Assembly (NCBI GenBank): GCA_001574975.1
Contig: KQ965737.1
Span: 846,288-910,287 of the forward strand
Direction: 5' to 3'
From: Gonapodya prolifera JEL478
Lineage: Eukaryota; Monoblepharomycota; Monoblepharidomycetes; Monoblepharidales; Gonapodyaceae
DNA: 64,000 nt
Made by a program: the position numbers and the translations under genes. Below the pieces are notes generated by a model that worked only from the letters and a program-made list of their open reading frames with translations, was not told where the DNA came from and did not search any database. Positions 1-10,387 of this stretch are shown in pieces. Within the stretch, counting starts at the first letter, position 1; each line of letters starts with the position of its first letter.

Positions 1-10
1 TATAGCACAT

Positions 11-3000
11 CTAAATTAAGACCCCGTTGACGCATGATGCATCCGCCACGCAGACGTTTCCTCCCTTCGTGACAAACTCAATACTACCGCCCGCGACATC
101 TTTGTAACATACCACGCGGTCGTGCCGGACGAAGAACGATCTGCTCAAATCGTGCCACCGTGTCAAATCTGAGCGAGCTGGTGAGGAGCCCGCGGACTGG
201 AACGCGCGTACGTTGACAGAAGAGCCAAGAGGGGCGATCGGTGGGGGGCGGAGGAGGGAAACGTAGGTGCGAGTTCGGTCCTTCACGTGGGCGGCCAGGG
301 GGAGATATCGTAAGGTGCGGTCCTCGGAACTGCTGGCACATCGCGTTTCAGCCAATTGAACCCAAATCACACGACGAACTATGGACACTGACCCCTCAGT
401 TCCCACAAGAACAACGCATCGGCCATCCCGTCCAACCACTTTAGCTTCACTGAGGCTGCTCCCAAGTCGTGCGGGTACTAAGTGCGTCTTCAAATCTCCC
501 ACGTCCAGCGAAACGTCAAAGACACTTTCGTCAGTCGAAGATCGGGAGCAAGACACAATTTTACCGACGCGGAACTCGAAGTGGGATGGGAGGAGAATAT
601 CAGGGAGGGACGGTTCGCGTGCGGTCAAGGGGGAGGAAACGTTGGATGGTTCGGCAGCAGCGGCAAGTGTACTGGAACTTGTTTCTGCCACCGTATCCTT
701 TTGAACTTCAATATCTCTCTCTTCAGGACTGGAATCCAACCCCTGAACCTTCCCCACGGGGTGATCTGCTCCATTCAAAGGGATAGAAGAGAGTCCGAGA
801 CCATTCACGCGGGGTACTTCCCGAGCGACGAGTGCAGTCTCAGCTGTAGTATCAACCACTTTCGCAGCAGTTGAGGTAGGCAATTCCTTGTTCGTCTGGG
901 TAACGTCCGGTACATGTTGTGCACCGTTCACCGGCGTTGGCCCGACACCGTTTGCTATGTGTTCAGCGCCAGAAGCAGGCCGACTATCCGAGCGAGTTTT
1001 CTCAGTCTTCTTTTTCTGAGGAATGGTAGCTCCAGGGATCACATCAATAGCGGAGTTCAACTTTGGGGATACAACCTGCGCAGATACCGGCTGAGTTCCA
1101 GACTTCGAAACTGTTTTTCGACTAGCAGGCGTTCGGGTTTCTGCTGTGGGTTGCCATGAAGTAGAGATCGCGTCCTTGCCAACGCGTTCCAAATTTGGTT
1201 TGCTCGTTTTCTCGAGCTCAAACTCAATAATGGGAAGCGTGTGACAGCCAGGGCTGCAAGGGTTTGCACCGGCTGCAGTGATGTTCGTGATTGACGTCTG
1301 ACGTATCTGATGTTGCACAGTATCAAAAACACGGAGCACGGACGGAACATTCAGAGTGGCCAAGGATCCCTATGAAAACGAACGTCACCGATCTGCGAAA
1401 AATGACAAGTTATTTAAACGCAAAAACTCACCGCGAATGGATAGAGAGTAGTGTACAGCGCTACGTCAGCGAGTGTCAAATGGTTCGATATCACAAACGC
1501 TCGGGTGGTAAGGAAGTCATCCAAAATCTGTGAAAAGGAGAAATTAGGGTGAAGCTGCGCAAAATCAACACATTGAGTCACTACAGACCTTCAAAGTGGC
1601 TTTCCGTTGTTCTTCACTTTCCACCAGGGCTTTCCTCAACCGTGTGACGGAAAATCGAGTCCATGATGCAACTTCTGCCTTCTCCCAAGTCGAGCCTCCC
1701 AAAAGCTTTTGACCTAATGGTGTGCGCTCTCCAAGAGTAGAGTTTTGTATGAGGAACGTCGATATGGAGAGAGGGTCGTTGAAAGCCGTGACAGGGGTAG
1801 TCGAGAACGTGAGCATGGCCTGTACAGAAGCATTAAGCACAAAAGAGAGTGAGAATGATATCCGGGGATAACACACTGTTGTTCCTGGTATTCTAGACTC
1901 AGATACGAGGCACGCTCCAGGTTTTTTCGCGGTTGTTCCAGTCACCCCAACACCTGAAATGTCAGAGACGACGGCCAAAAAGTGATCAAGTGATCGGTCA
2001 AAAGTCAGAACACCTGGAGCAGATTGAGGGAGCGAAGATTTGGGAGTTGTAGCGTCGGAAGACAATGTGCTTGAAGTCGTGCTGTCCCCATCAACCTTTG
2101 CGGATCCCGATTGGAGGTCTCTGGTTACCGAAAGTTGACTGGAGGGCAAGGATTCCGGATTTGTGGGATAAGCCACATCTATGATCGGAATAGAGGACTG
2201 TGACTTGTGGACTGGAGCTTTTTCGCCACGAGGATGCAAAGTACGGATAACGCGTTTCCTGATTTTAAACTGCACAGTGTCAAATAAACGTAAAATGCTT
2301 GGAGTAGAAGTCACGTTGAGGGAAGTCTTGATAAGAAGTCTTGTTTAGTGCCAAGGTGAACAAGAGAAATTTCGCGGGACCTCACCACAATAGGAAATAC
2401 AGCAACATAAAATGCAATGTCAGCAATAGTGAGAGTGGATGATACAAAAAAAGACCGTGTTGATAATGTTGCCTCCAAGTTTTTCAACTCTTCTTGTAAA
2501 CGGGTACCACCAGCCTCCACTAACGCAAGAAGCTTGTTCAAAGAGTAGGAGACCCAGCTTTCTACCAATGGCCGGTCCGACAATGTTCCAAGTAGTGGTG
2601 TTGCAGGGCTATTGGAGAGTAAAGCGGTCGCAATCGCAAGCTGCCCATGAAGGACTCCATGAGGATCCGAGGAGAGTTTTAAAGTCGGCTACGAGTACAC
2701 CAAAATAAATTGTGTGATGTACAGGTGATTGTGACATCAAACTTACCTTGCCGCCCTTTACGGTCAACTTCACGAGCGTGGTCGACGCAGATAGCTCAGA
2801 TAGCATGGCCACAAAGCGATGTAGGTTTGGATCAAAGGTAAGGACGGGATACTGCTCGACTGTTGGGTGACGAAGAAAGTGCTCTACAGTTCCCAACAGT
2901 CGGACGACGGAAGGATAACGTGTTGGTGAGATTTGATCCTGGAGGGAAGATTCTTTCAAAAACCAAGAGCACGAAAGAAACTTGTCCAAACTACTAGCCA

Positions 3001-3562
3001 AATTATGTTCCAAGCACGAGAACAGTGCAATGTCCGCCATAGTAATTCTGCCCCCCACCAAAAAGGGGCGAAACAGGTGCGCGTTAAGCGCCTGTCAACA
3101 ACAAGCGAACATTTTTCATTTGCCGTACACATATGGAACTTGGTCGACGAGGCTGATGACCTTTAGCTGTGATTCAAGCTCACCACGAGTGGAAAGCTCT
3201 CGGCCGAGCCTATCGAGGGCGAAATGTGTCCAGCGCTTAATCTCTTCCAGCTCGTTCGGTGTTGATCCGAGCAGGGGGGTGTATCGCGATAAGGACAGGA
3301 GCCGTGTCGAAACTGCCAGTTGGCCACTCAATAGCTCCGGTTCGTCGTTTACACGTAAGGTCGGCTGATTCGCGACGAAAGTAGAAATCATCAGAATGAC
3401 AAAATGACAAATACCTTCAACAGCACTCCGATCGCTCACCTCCTTGGACGATACTGTCCTCTCCAGTCCCATCAGTTTTCCCTCCTCCCCAACTCCCACA
3501 AGCTTCGCTATTACGCGTACAAGCGCATCACGAGAATCGTCGAAGGCTACCGTGCCTTCCAT
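11..3562 (-). CDS. Arc1/AIMP1-like tRNA-binding cofactor with three repeated GST-C-like modules and a C-terminal EMAPII-like domain
   Basis: This looks like a scaffold or cofactor of aminoacyl-tRNA synthetases. Each of three modules has a short N-half (such as TFDRSLDHFLAVVSDIS), a second strand-rich part (PTLRV.. or PTLKL.. then GQLA), a GST-C-like helical part with a T-[MIL]-A-D-[IV]-A motif (ITMADIALF, LTIADIAFY, LTLADVALY), and a linker motif like PSVLRVFDTVQH. Modules lie near 3562-2880, 2870-2280 and 2030-1310. A disordered Ser/Thr/Pro linker (about 1240-560) then leads to an OB-fold with FEFRVGKIVSC, CASSSEDRTL and a C-terminal VVCYKDV...FVTKGGNVCVAD segment, as in EMAPII/Arc1. The stop is at 11-13. 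I estimate roughly 1,000 residues and about eight introns of 50-70 nt. Two donors read GTC rather than GTA/GTG, so those junctions are uncertain. The start is an ATG with no better upstream candidate. The gene could be split, but no stop or start separates the modules after splicing. Confidence 0.72.
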
Positions 3563-3674
3563 GGCAATCGAAAGAGCGAAAATGTAGCAAAAAATGTGCT
3601 TTGGTCAGTTGCACGAGTCCTTCCCCCTTTCCCCCGTCCATTTATGCGACAACACGAAAGATTACTCGAGTTCA

Positions 3675-4939
3675 TCACTGTATTCGCGCATAGATCATTC
3701 CTACGGCTATGGCAGCAACTGCTACAGATCCTGCCCATGAGATATTGCGTAAGAACTTTCCTCCTGTGGGTGATTGAGGAGAAACGAGTGCTGGGGACAT
3801 TCCAGTTCTATCTTTCTGTTTCACCGGCGTTATTCCATTCCCAGGAAGGGAGTCTTCAAGTGAAACAAAAAAGGCTCAGAAAGAGAAACTGTTGTTGGCT
3901 TCCATTCTCACCTGTGACCTTGCTCGGCTTCGGCTCGGCTGATATATTCGGTGGACGAGCGGGAGATTTGCTCCTCTGCTGGATTGCATATACTGGTGGT
4001 CTATGTGCTTCCTTAGACGTCACCGCCTTGTCCTCGCCCTTTGGCTTTTGAGCAAAAAAATGATCCCCCACAGGTTTTGAATTTGATTCCAACTGAGTTC
4101 CTTTGAATATAACAAGAGGAAGTGGAGGGTTTGCACAGAGAACTGGCTCCACGGTTCGCGCTGTCCGAGCTTTAGCACCAAATCTGTACGGGAGACGAAG
4201 GCGATGTTGAATTGTGTCGAAGAAACGAATGACTGAAGGTGTCGTATCGGGTGAAAGTGTGCCCTACTTGGAACGGTCACGGTTGCTGTATAATCTCACA
4301 GACAGGAACATTGCTCACCGCTATGGATGATAGTGACGTGTACATTGCGATATCGGCAAGTGAAAGGTTGTTCCCAACCACGTAGGAGCGCTTTGAAAGG
4401 TACTTTTCGAGTTTCTGGGGATGGGATCGAAGGTCAGCTCTCCCTAGGTTCGAAACCGACGGAATTTAATTCACCTGCAGACTATTGTGCATAGCCGCTC
4501 CTCCGGTCCTGACGGTCATTGTAAACCTCGATGTGAAATATGAAGTCCAGCTATCGATCTCCGCTCGTTCGGCGGCATCCCTCCCAAGCAACAAAGCCGT
4601 TCCAGCTGATGAATTTGCACCGACATTGGATAAGAGAAAGGAAGCAATGGCGAGCGTGCCGGTAATCATATGAGTGTTCGCAGAGTTGTGAGGAAGTAGC
4701 CGAAGCGTGGCCTGATAGAGCAATCAGTTATCCAATCGTCAGATTCCATTCGATTAGAGTGAAATTATTCCGATTCCCACTTTTCATTCCAACAGATTCT
4801 CCTTCTTGTTGCTCACCTCTTCGGCATCGTCCTTGACCACAATGCGGATCTGCTGGCCTTCCCACGAGCCCTGAGCAACGATCGCAGAAATCACCGAGAG
4901 GAATAGGTGGTTGTGATTGAGAGTCAATGTGACGGTCAT
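3675..4939 (-). CDS. single-module GST-C-like paralogue of the downstream Arc1-like gene, with a C-terminal membrane anchor
   Basis: The protein opens with MTVTLTLNHNHLFLSVISAI, matching the N-half of the neighbouring gene's modules. It continues with a GST-C-like part (LLGRDAAERAEIDSWTSYF, then KLEKYLSKRSYVVGNNLSLA and DIAMYTSL) and the same linker signature (TPSVIRFFDTIQHRLRL). A low-complexity Lys/Pro-rich stretch follows. Instead of an EMAPII-like domain it ends in a hydrophobic segment, NISWAGSVAVAAIAVGMIYA, followed by RIQ and the stop. That is the layout of a tail-anchored protein: one C-terminal transmembrane helix, basic residues on either side and no signal peptide. The anchor sits in a final exon that I joined at an AG near 3858 (TTTCACTTGAAG), so it depends on that splice. 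The gene is in tandem with, and upstream of, the multi-module gene on the same strand. Function is inferred: it may hold a synthetase complex at a membrane. Confidence 0.62.
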
Positions 4940-5584
4940 GTTGTCTTGAATGCTTTGTTGTGTAGTTCAACAGCGAAGCCCCAAGCCGAACTGCAACAAA
5001 TATATAACAAACATTGCTATCAAAACTTTGAATTTTTAATGTCAGAAGCTCATCCATATTTGATTTGATGACTTTTGTCGGGAGGCAATGTAGGAAATGA
5101 AATTTACCACCAGGGGAGGTGGCGTTGCTCGGCAGTTCAACCTCCAAGACCGCTTCCCGTAACCTGACACACGGACACGTCTCCACAATCCGGTGCTTGA
5201 AACCTGCTCTTTGAATTCCTTGCGTTTTGGTTGGCTGTATCCACTTCCCGTGCGTGTCGCAATGAGGTGGGAGACACGATGTGACGCAGAGCACAAGAAG
5301 GCAGAACGAATGATGGGCTTATCTGCATTATTGCTGTATGGTGCTTCGATGGAGATGGCTTACGAAGGCTGGAGGGCTGGAGCTCGTTGGACGAGGAGCG
5401 CGCTTTTGAGATGTAACGACTGTACCTACCACCTTGGACGCAGCTCCCCGAATTGAACATCGACGGAGAAGCATCTTCTTTGGGGTGTCTGCTTGCGCCT
5501 TGCTCATCTGATCACCTCAGTCGCTTCTTACACTGGACCTTATATCCAGCTCCTTCAATCTAACAGCTCCTTAACACAAGCTCA
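4940..5584. promoter_or_regulatory. intergenic region between divergent genes
   Basis: About 645 nt separate the starts of the minus-strand GST-C-like gene and the plus-strand V-ATPase gene, so it should hold both promoters. Overlapping open frames on both strands between 5040 and 5460 show no recognisable protein. I see no distinct repeat or RNA gene. Confidence 0.4.
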
Positions 5585-7189
5585 ATGCCATCTCCCGCGA
5601 TACCGTTTTTCAATCTCGAGGCGGGGTATCTCGAGGGCCTGGTCCGTGGTTACAAAGGTGGTCTAATCACCCAAAGCCAATACCTCAACTTGGCTCAATG
5701 CGAGACACTTGAAGGTGAGTTTCGCAATGTGGAACCGGGCGAATGAATTCCGGACTGTCAAGCTCGATACGAAAGAAAACAAGTGCCCCCTCGGTTGCTG
5801 ATGGATTTATTTGAGGATGTTGCTGTTGCACACCTTTGAACTCACTCAACAATACATTTGTGAATCCATCCGAAAGACCTCAAGCTTCAACTTTCGTCCA
5901 CGGACTACGGAAACTTCCTCGCCAACGAGCCCTCGCCTCTCACGACCACCGTCATTGCCGACCGCGCTTTGGAAAAGCTCGTATCTGAGTTCGACTACGT
6001 GCGCGCACATGCTGTCCAACCACTCTCCAAGTTCTTGGAGTACATGACGTAAGTCTTGTGCTAGTCCCTCCACCAAGAATTCTCGACCATTTGTGCCTAC
6101 TTAGGTACGGTTACATGATTGATAACATTGTTCTCCTCATCACGGGTACTCTGCACGAACGCGACTCCCACGAACTTCTTGAGCGGTGCCACCCTCTAGG
6201 ATGGTTTGACTCCATGCCAGCTCTCACTGTTGCGACGAATGTAAGTGAACTTTACAACACTGCCATCGTGGAGACACCCCTTGGTGAGTAGTTGCGAGAA
6301 ATTTGGCAAAAAAGTGCATCGCTCCAACCAATTTGATGTACCATGCTATGCGTTGTGTAAAGCTCCTTACTTCCGGGAGTGTCTCAGTGCTCAAGACCTC
6401 GATGAAATGAATATCGAGATTATTCGCAACACGCTCTACCGCGCATACCTTGAGGATTTCTACCACTACTGCCAAGCTATTGGTGGAACGACTGCCCGTG
6501 TGATGGGTGAAATCCTGCAGGTGAGTGCTGGAGAACAATGTTGCCTGCTACCCAACGTTGACACGTGGAATGCTCTCAACAGTTCGAAGCCGACCGTCGT
6601 GCGATCAACATCACCATCAACTCTTTGAACACGGAGCTATCAAAGGATGATCGTGTGAAGCTGTTCCCTAAAACAGGAAAGCTTTACCCTGAAGGTCTCT
6701 CCAAACTTGGTCGCGCCGATGATATCGACGCCGTAAAGTCTGCACTCGACCAGTACCATGTATGTTTTCATTATGTTTCGTTGCAATTGACTTCAACCAA
6801 TCAGATGGGACTGTTTCTTTTGGGCTTAGGACTACCGCAACTTTATGGACTCCACTGTTGGGGCAGATAGGTCTTTGGAAGACAAGTTCTTCGAGGTAAG
6901 GCTTTTTCCTACTCTCGTCAGTGGGCTAGCGAGGGGTTCTAACATTCTGGGTGATCAGCGGGAAGCATTTTTGAACCGGGATTCTTTCATGGACCAGTTC
7001 CATTTCGGGGTGTTCTATTCTTACTTCAAACTGAAGGAACAGGAAATTCGCAACATTGTTTGGATCTCAGAGTGCATAGCTCAGCAGCAGAAGGACAAGG
7101 TATGTTTTGTACATCGTCCCAGTACAGACGAAACACATAGCTGACGTTTTACATGCTGCCAGATCAACAATTACATCGTGACTTTTTAA
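5585..7189 (+). CDS. VMA6: V-type proton ATPase subunit d (V0 sector)
   Basis: Subunit d couples the V0 membrane ring to the rotating central stalk of the vacuolar proton pump and faces the cytosol. Splicing gives family signatures from end to end: [19 protein letters not shown] near the N-terminus, [100 protein letters not shown] and the end KINNYIVTF. The length, about 350 residues, is normal for the family. Introns are short (about 50-90 nt); the first donor is at 5715 and the last exon starts near 7163. The start is the ATG preceding PSPAIPFFN, and no upstream ATG fits. Nothing is missing. Confidence 0.95.
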
Positions 7190-7349
7190 ATCTCTAGTAG
7201 TGAATGTGTATTGTGTGATTTCTCTAAAAACTGAAGTCTCTTCTGACAGCCGGTGGTGCGTGGTTTGATCGACAATTGAAGCATTTCTTACACACGACCG
7301 GTTGATTTGGGGGGATCCAGACATAGGCTGTTCTAAAGAGCATCATGAA

Positions 7350-7683
7350 ATGGGAGAGGACAAGGTATGGAACGATCGTGCCGGAAACTGACTGACCAGT
7401 CTACATCTTCACCCGATTCTCCCACGAAAAGCCCATCACATTACTATATTTCGCTTCTGCGCGAGATCTCGCAGGAGTAGCGAGCGAGATGATCACGATT
7501 TCCACCTCCAAAACTGTCAAAGAGATTGTGGAGTTGGTGTTCACAAAACATCCCGCCCTTCAGAAGCTCAGAGATCGAATGATGTTTGCTGTAAACCAGG
7601 AGTACGTGGATTTAGATGATGTTTCGACAATAGTGAAGGGAGGGGACGAATGTGCTGTGATTCCGCCAGTCAGTGGTGGTTGA
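7350..7683 (+). CDS. molybdopterin synthase sulfur carrier subunit (MoaD/MOCS2A type)
   Basis: This small ubiquitin-fold protein carries sulfur as a C-terminal thiocarboxylate to the large molybdopterin synthase subunit in molybdenum cofactor synthesis. A 15-nt first exon (MGEDK) joins across a 67-nt intron (7365-7431) to PITLLYFASARDLAGVASE. The protein ends VIPPVSGG, with the obligatory terminal Gly-Gly. The length, about 94 residues, fits the family. The first ATG at 7345 is out of frame with the second exon, so the ATG at 7350 is chosen. The 3' end faces the ornithine carbamoyltransferase gene, with only 48 nt between the stops. Confidence 0.9.
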
Positions 7684-7731
7684 ATGGACTTAGTGACATT
7701 ACTAGAAGTGCAGTGTACGTCTACGTCTAAT

Positions 7732-9117
7732 TCATTTTGCACCCTTCTTCGCCTTTCGAAGACTCTGGATTCAGAACCGCACCTGTCGTATCGATTTGAA
7801 GGATGAACTCACATCGATCATTATCATCTCGTACACCGCCATCACAGTGTACTTCCTGTTCTCACCCTCTTGCCAAACAATTGATCGTGGTCCATAAAAG
7901 ACCTGAATATGTGGCGAGATCAAACTGTGCTCTGCCAACGGCCATTCATGCACCCTCACCTCTTCGTCGACTTCCTCGGACTTTCGAGGCAGACAATGCA
8001 TAAACTTCCAATCAGCTTTTGCACCTCCTTGTCGGGCCATGGCTTCCGTGATCTGCAAATTCAATGTATCACTCTAACCACGTTTTCTCATTCAAGACCA
8101 AGACATCAAATACCTGGTATCCAGCGAAGTCCTTCAACCGCTTTGCCTTCTCCGTTTCCTGACCCATGCTAATCCAAGTGTCAGTTACTAGAACGTCGGC
8201 ATCATGGATCGCTTCCAGGGGATCATGGGTCAACGTTAGTGTACCCATTTGGCCGTTTCCGCGTGAGCCACCCTTAGAATGTTGTCGGGCGAACTCAACC
8301 ACGTCTTCCGGTGATTCATACCCTTTCGGAGTTGCAGCGGCAAGAGAGATGCCTATCCGAGGGAGGGAAACCATTAGGTCATTGAGGATGTTGTTACCAT
8401 CCCCAACCCATGCCACTTTAAGATTGTTAAGTGGTACGAGGGGCCCATTTGATGTTGAGGAAGTTGGAGCATAGGATTCGTAGATTGTCATTATATCCGC
8501 TAGGATTTGCAACGGGTGAAACTTTGCGGTGAGACCGTTGATTACGGGTGCTGCGGAATATTGGGCGAGAGTCTGGTACAGAATGGAATTTTATGGATGT
8601 GAGACTTACATACGGATACTGAGCTCACCTCAACCTCCTCGTGCTCTCCCAGCCTGGCTAAAACACAATCCACCATGGATCCCACAATGATCGATGTATC
8701 TTTCCAGGGTTCCCCCCCACCAACTTGAATGTCGTTTGCCCCAAGGAACATAGGATGACCACCATACCACGCCCAGCCCGATTCGCACGAGACCCGTGTC
8801 CTGGTGCTTCGTTTTGAGAAAACCATTCCCAAAGTCCGACCAGCGAAAGGTTGGGAAGGAGGTGGAAGCCCGGATTTCACTTGGTTCTTGATCGTGAGAG
8901 CTTTCTGCACAAGATGAAGAATCTGCTCTGGCGAGAAGTCTCGTAGGGTAAGAAATTTGTTTACCCCGTGAAAGCTTGGAGGTGATGGTGCTGTGGAACT
9001 GAGGCGGGCACTGGAACCTTGTGGTTGTGGGAGATCCGTGAATCCAACAGATGGACGCAGCCCAATTCCGTTGGAGAGACGATTGCGGAGTTGTGGTATT
9101 CGTAGTGAGCCAAGCAT
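7732..9117 (-). CDS. OTC: ornithine carbamoyltransferase, mitochondrial
   Basis: The enzyme joins carbamoyl phosphate and ornithine to make citrulline in arginine synthesis. The N-terminal 40 residues are rich in Arg and Ser with few acids, as in a mitochondrial presequence. The fold follows: [16 protein letters not shown], the carbamoyl-phosphate site [10 protein letters not shown] (S-T-R-T-R), [70 protein letters not shown] and [10 protein letters not shown] with the catalytic Cys. The C-terminus reads [14 protein letters not shown] 48-nt intron then gives [10 protein letters not shown] before the stop at 7732; skipping it would end at 7771. Introns are about 55 nt. All catalytic motifs are present. 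Confidence 0.93.
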
Positions 9118-9228
9118 TCTCGTATTTTCTCTTCAACCCGGGAAAGATGGGTGTAAGACTGTTTCTTATTCACCACAGTAACGGCACGACTTTTCGAAAT
9201 TCTCCGTGCCTCAAACTGGCACGGTGCT

Positions 9229-10008
9229 TCATTTCTTCCTCTGCTTCTTAGCAGGCGGTTCCACATCATCCTCTTTTTCTTCTTCGTCCTTATTCTCCTC
9301 CTCCGCTTCATCTTTTTTGTCCTCCTCCCCATTGTCTTTCTCATTGTCCTCGTCGTCATTTCCCTGTCAGCGTTGAAGTCGATTACGTCAGCTAATTCAC
9401 CAACGGAGAGCAACAATTACTGCAAAACTCACCTCATTGTTACCGTCACCTTCCTCATTCCCCTGTTTGAGTTGGTCTTTACTTCATGGACCAGTTCCAG
9501 AAGTCGAAGATCACCCACCCCATCTCCTTCGTCCCCTGCATCGCCGGTCTACGATTAGGAGTCAGATATCAAATGAGATATTCGTTCCGCAGAAGTGTTG
9601 TGCTCACTTCGTCGCCTCCTTCGCCGGCCTCCTCGCCCTTCAGACAGATTACCAATGATAATGGTTCCAAGTAGTTGCGCGGCAGGCATGCCAAAGTAAA
9701 CGGTTCACGTCAGTCTCAGCAACAAATTGGCCAGACAAACTCATTGGGTTGAGGACTTGGCCAACCTCCCCACTGACACAAGCTGCAAGAGCTCCCCCAT
9801 CGCAAGGCGAAAATGGAAGGAAAACACACCTCATCATCTTCACTGAACTCCTCTCCGCTGCCATCGTCATCTTCGCCCGGGTTATAGTCCTCGTCGTCCT
9901 CATCCGAGTCTTCCTGAGCAGCCATTTGAAGGTGAGGACTCAAAACGCGCAGACTAAGCGTTCCTAGCAAAAACCCACGTCGTCCTCGGGGTTTGGGTCC
10001 GCATCCAT
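9229..10008 (-). CDS. extremely acidic protein with a C-terminal basic nuclear-localisation-like motif
   Basis: I do not recognise an orthologue. Six exons, all with phase-0 junctions, give about 113 residues that are mostly Asp, Glu, Gly and Asn, with almost no hydrophobics until the end. Exons are 9979-10008, 9830-9913, 9608-9637, 9519-9548, 9433-9462 and 9229-9363. Four of the six are exactly 30 nt and encode similar decapeptides (GEEAGEGGDE, TGDAGDEGDG, GNEEGDGNNE and the opening MDADPNPEDD). The protein ends DDVEPPAKKQRKK, which resembles a nuclear localisation signal. The layout recalls prothymosin-alpha-type acidic histone-binding proteins by composition only. No other frame across the exons stays open with sensible composition. 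Swc5-like N-termini look similar, but no BCNT domain is present. Confidence 0.62.
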
Positions 10009-10387
10009 CGGCCTGAGGTGAATTAGAATCAGATTAATAGAACCGGCGGAGAGCTGTCAACTAACTGGCTCAACAGTTGGCCAGAGGGAGTTCGATCAAG
10101 CCCAAAGCGGCTCAGATTCTTTAGAGGGTCCACAATCTATCGGTCGATTTGTTCGGATGGAAGACATTTGGGTTAATGTCGTCGCTTATATTGTCGGGTT
10201 TCAAAGCTGATTCCGCGACCGTTCCATTGAGGTTTGTTCCTAATCGAAGCGTCCATTCTGGTCCTCTGAGATCGTCAGTGAAGTGAACTGACCGGTTGAA
10301 ACAACGTTGCTGAAGCCATTGTCACGGACGATTGGGAGGAACGTGCCTCGCCCCAACTTCCCTTTTGCATCAAAATTTTCAAATTTT
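10009..10387. other. intergenic region, no gene seen
   Basis: This is the space between the 3' end of SEC5 and the 5' end of the acidic-protein gene, both on the minus strand. I see no open frame with protein-like composition and no repeats. It presumably holds the acidic gene's promoter and the SEC5 terminator. Confidence 0.4.

Noticed and set aside
5040-5300. KFHFLHCLP-like peptide resembling the carbamoyltransferase HCLP motif
   Set aside because: Only a few residues match. None of the other family motifs occurs nearby, so this is chance.
8961-9416. A 151-codon minus-strand frame full of Arg and Lys
   Set aside because: It is the out-of-frame reading of the acidic protein's last exon (GAA/GAC codons shifted give Arg/Lys), then runs into the leader of the carbamoyltransferase gene.
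9433-9637. Treating the 30-nt acidic exons as a simple tandem DNA repeat
   Set aside because: The units are separated by distinct GT-AG introns of about 55-85 nt and differ at DNA level, so splicing explains them better than a minisatellite.
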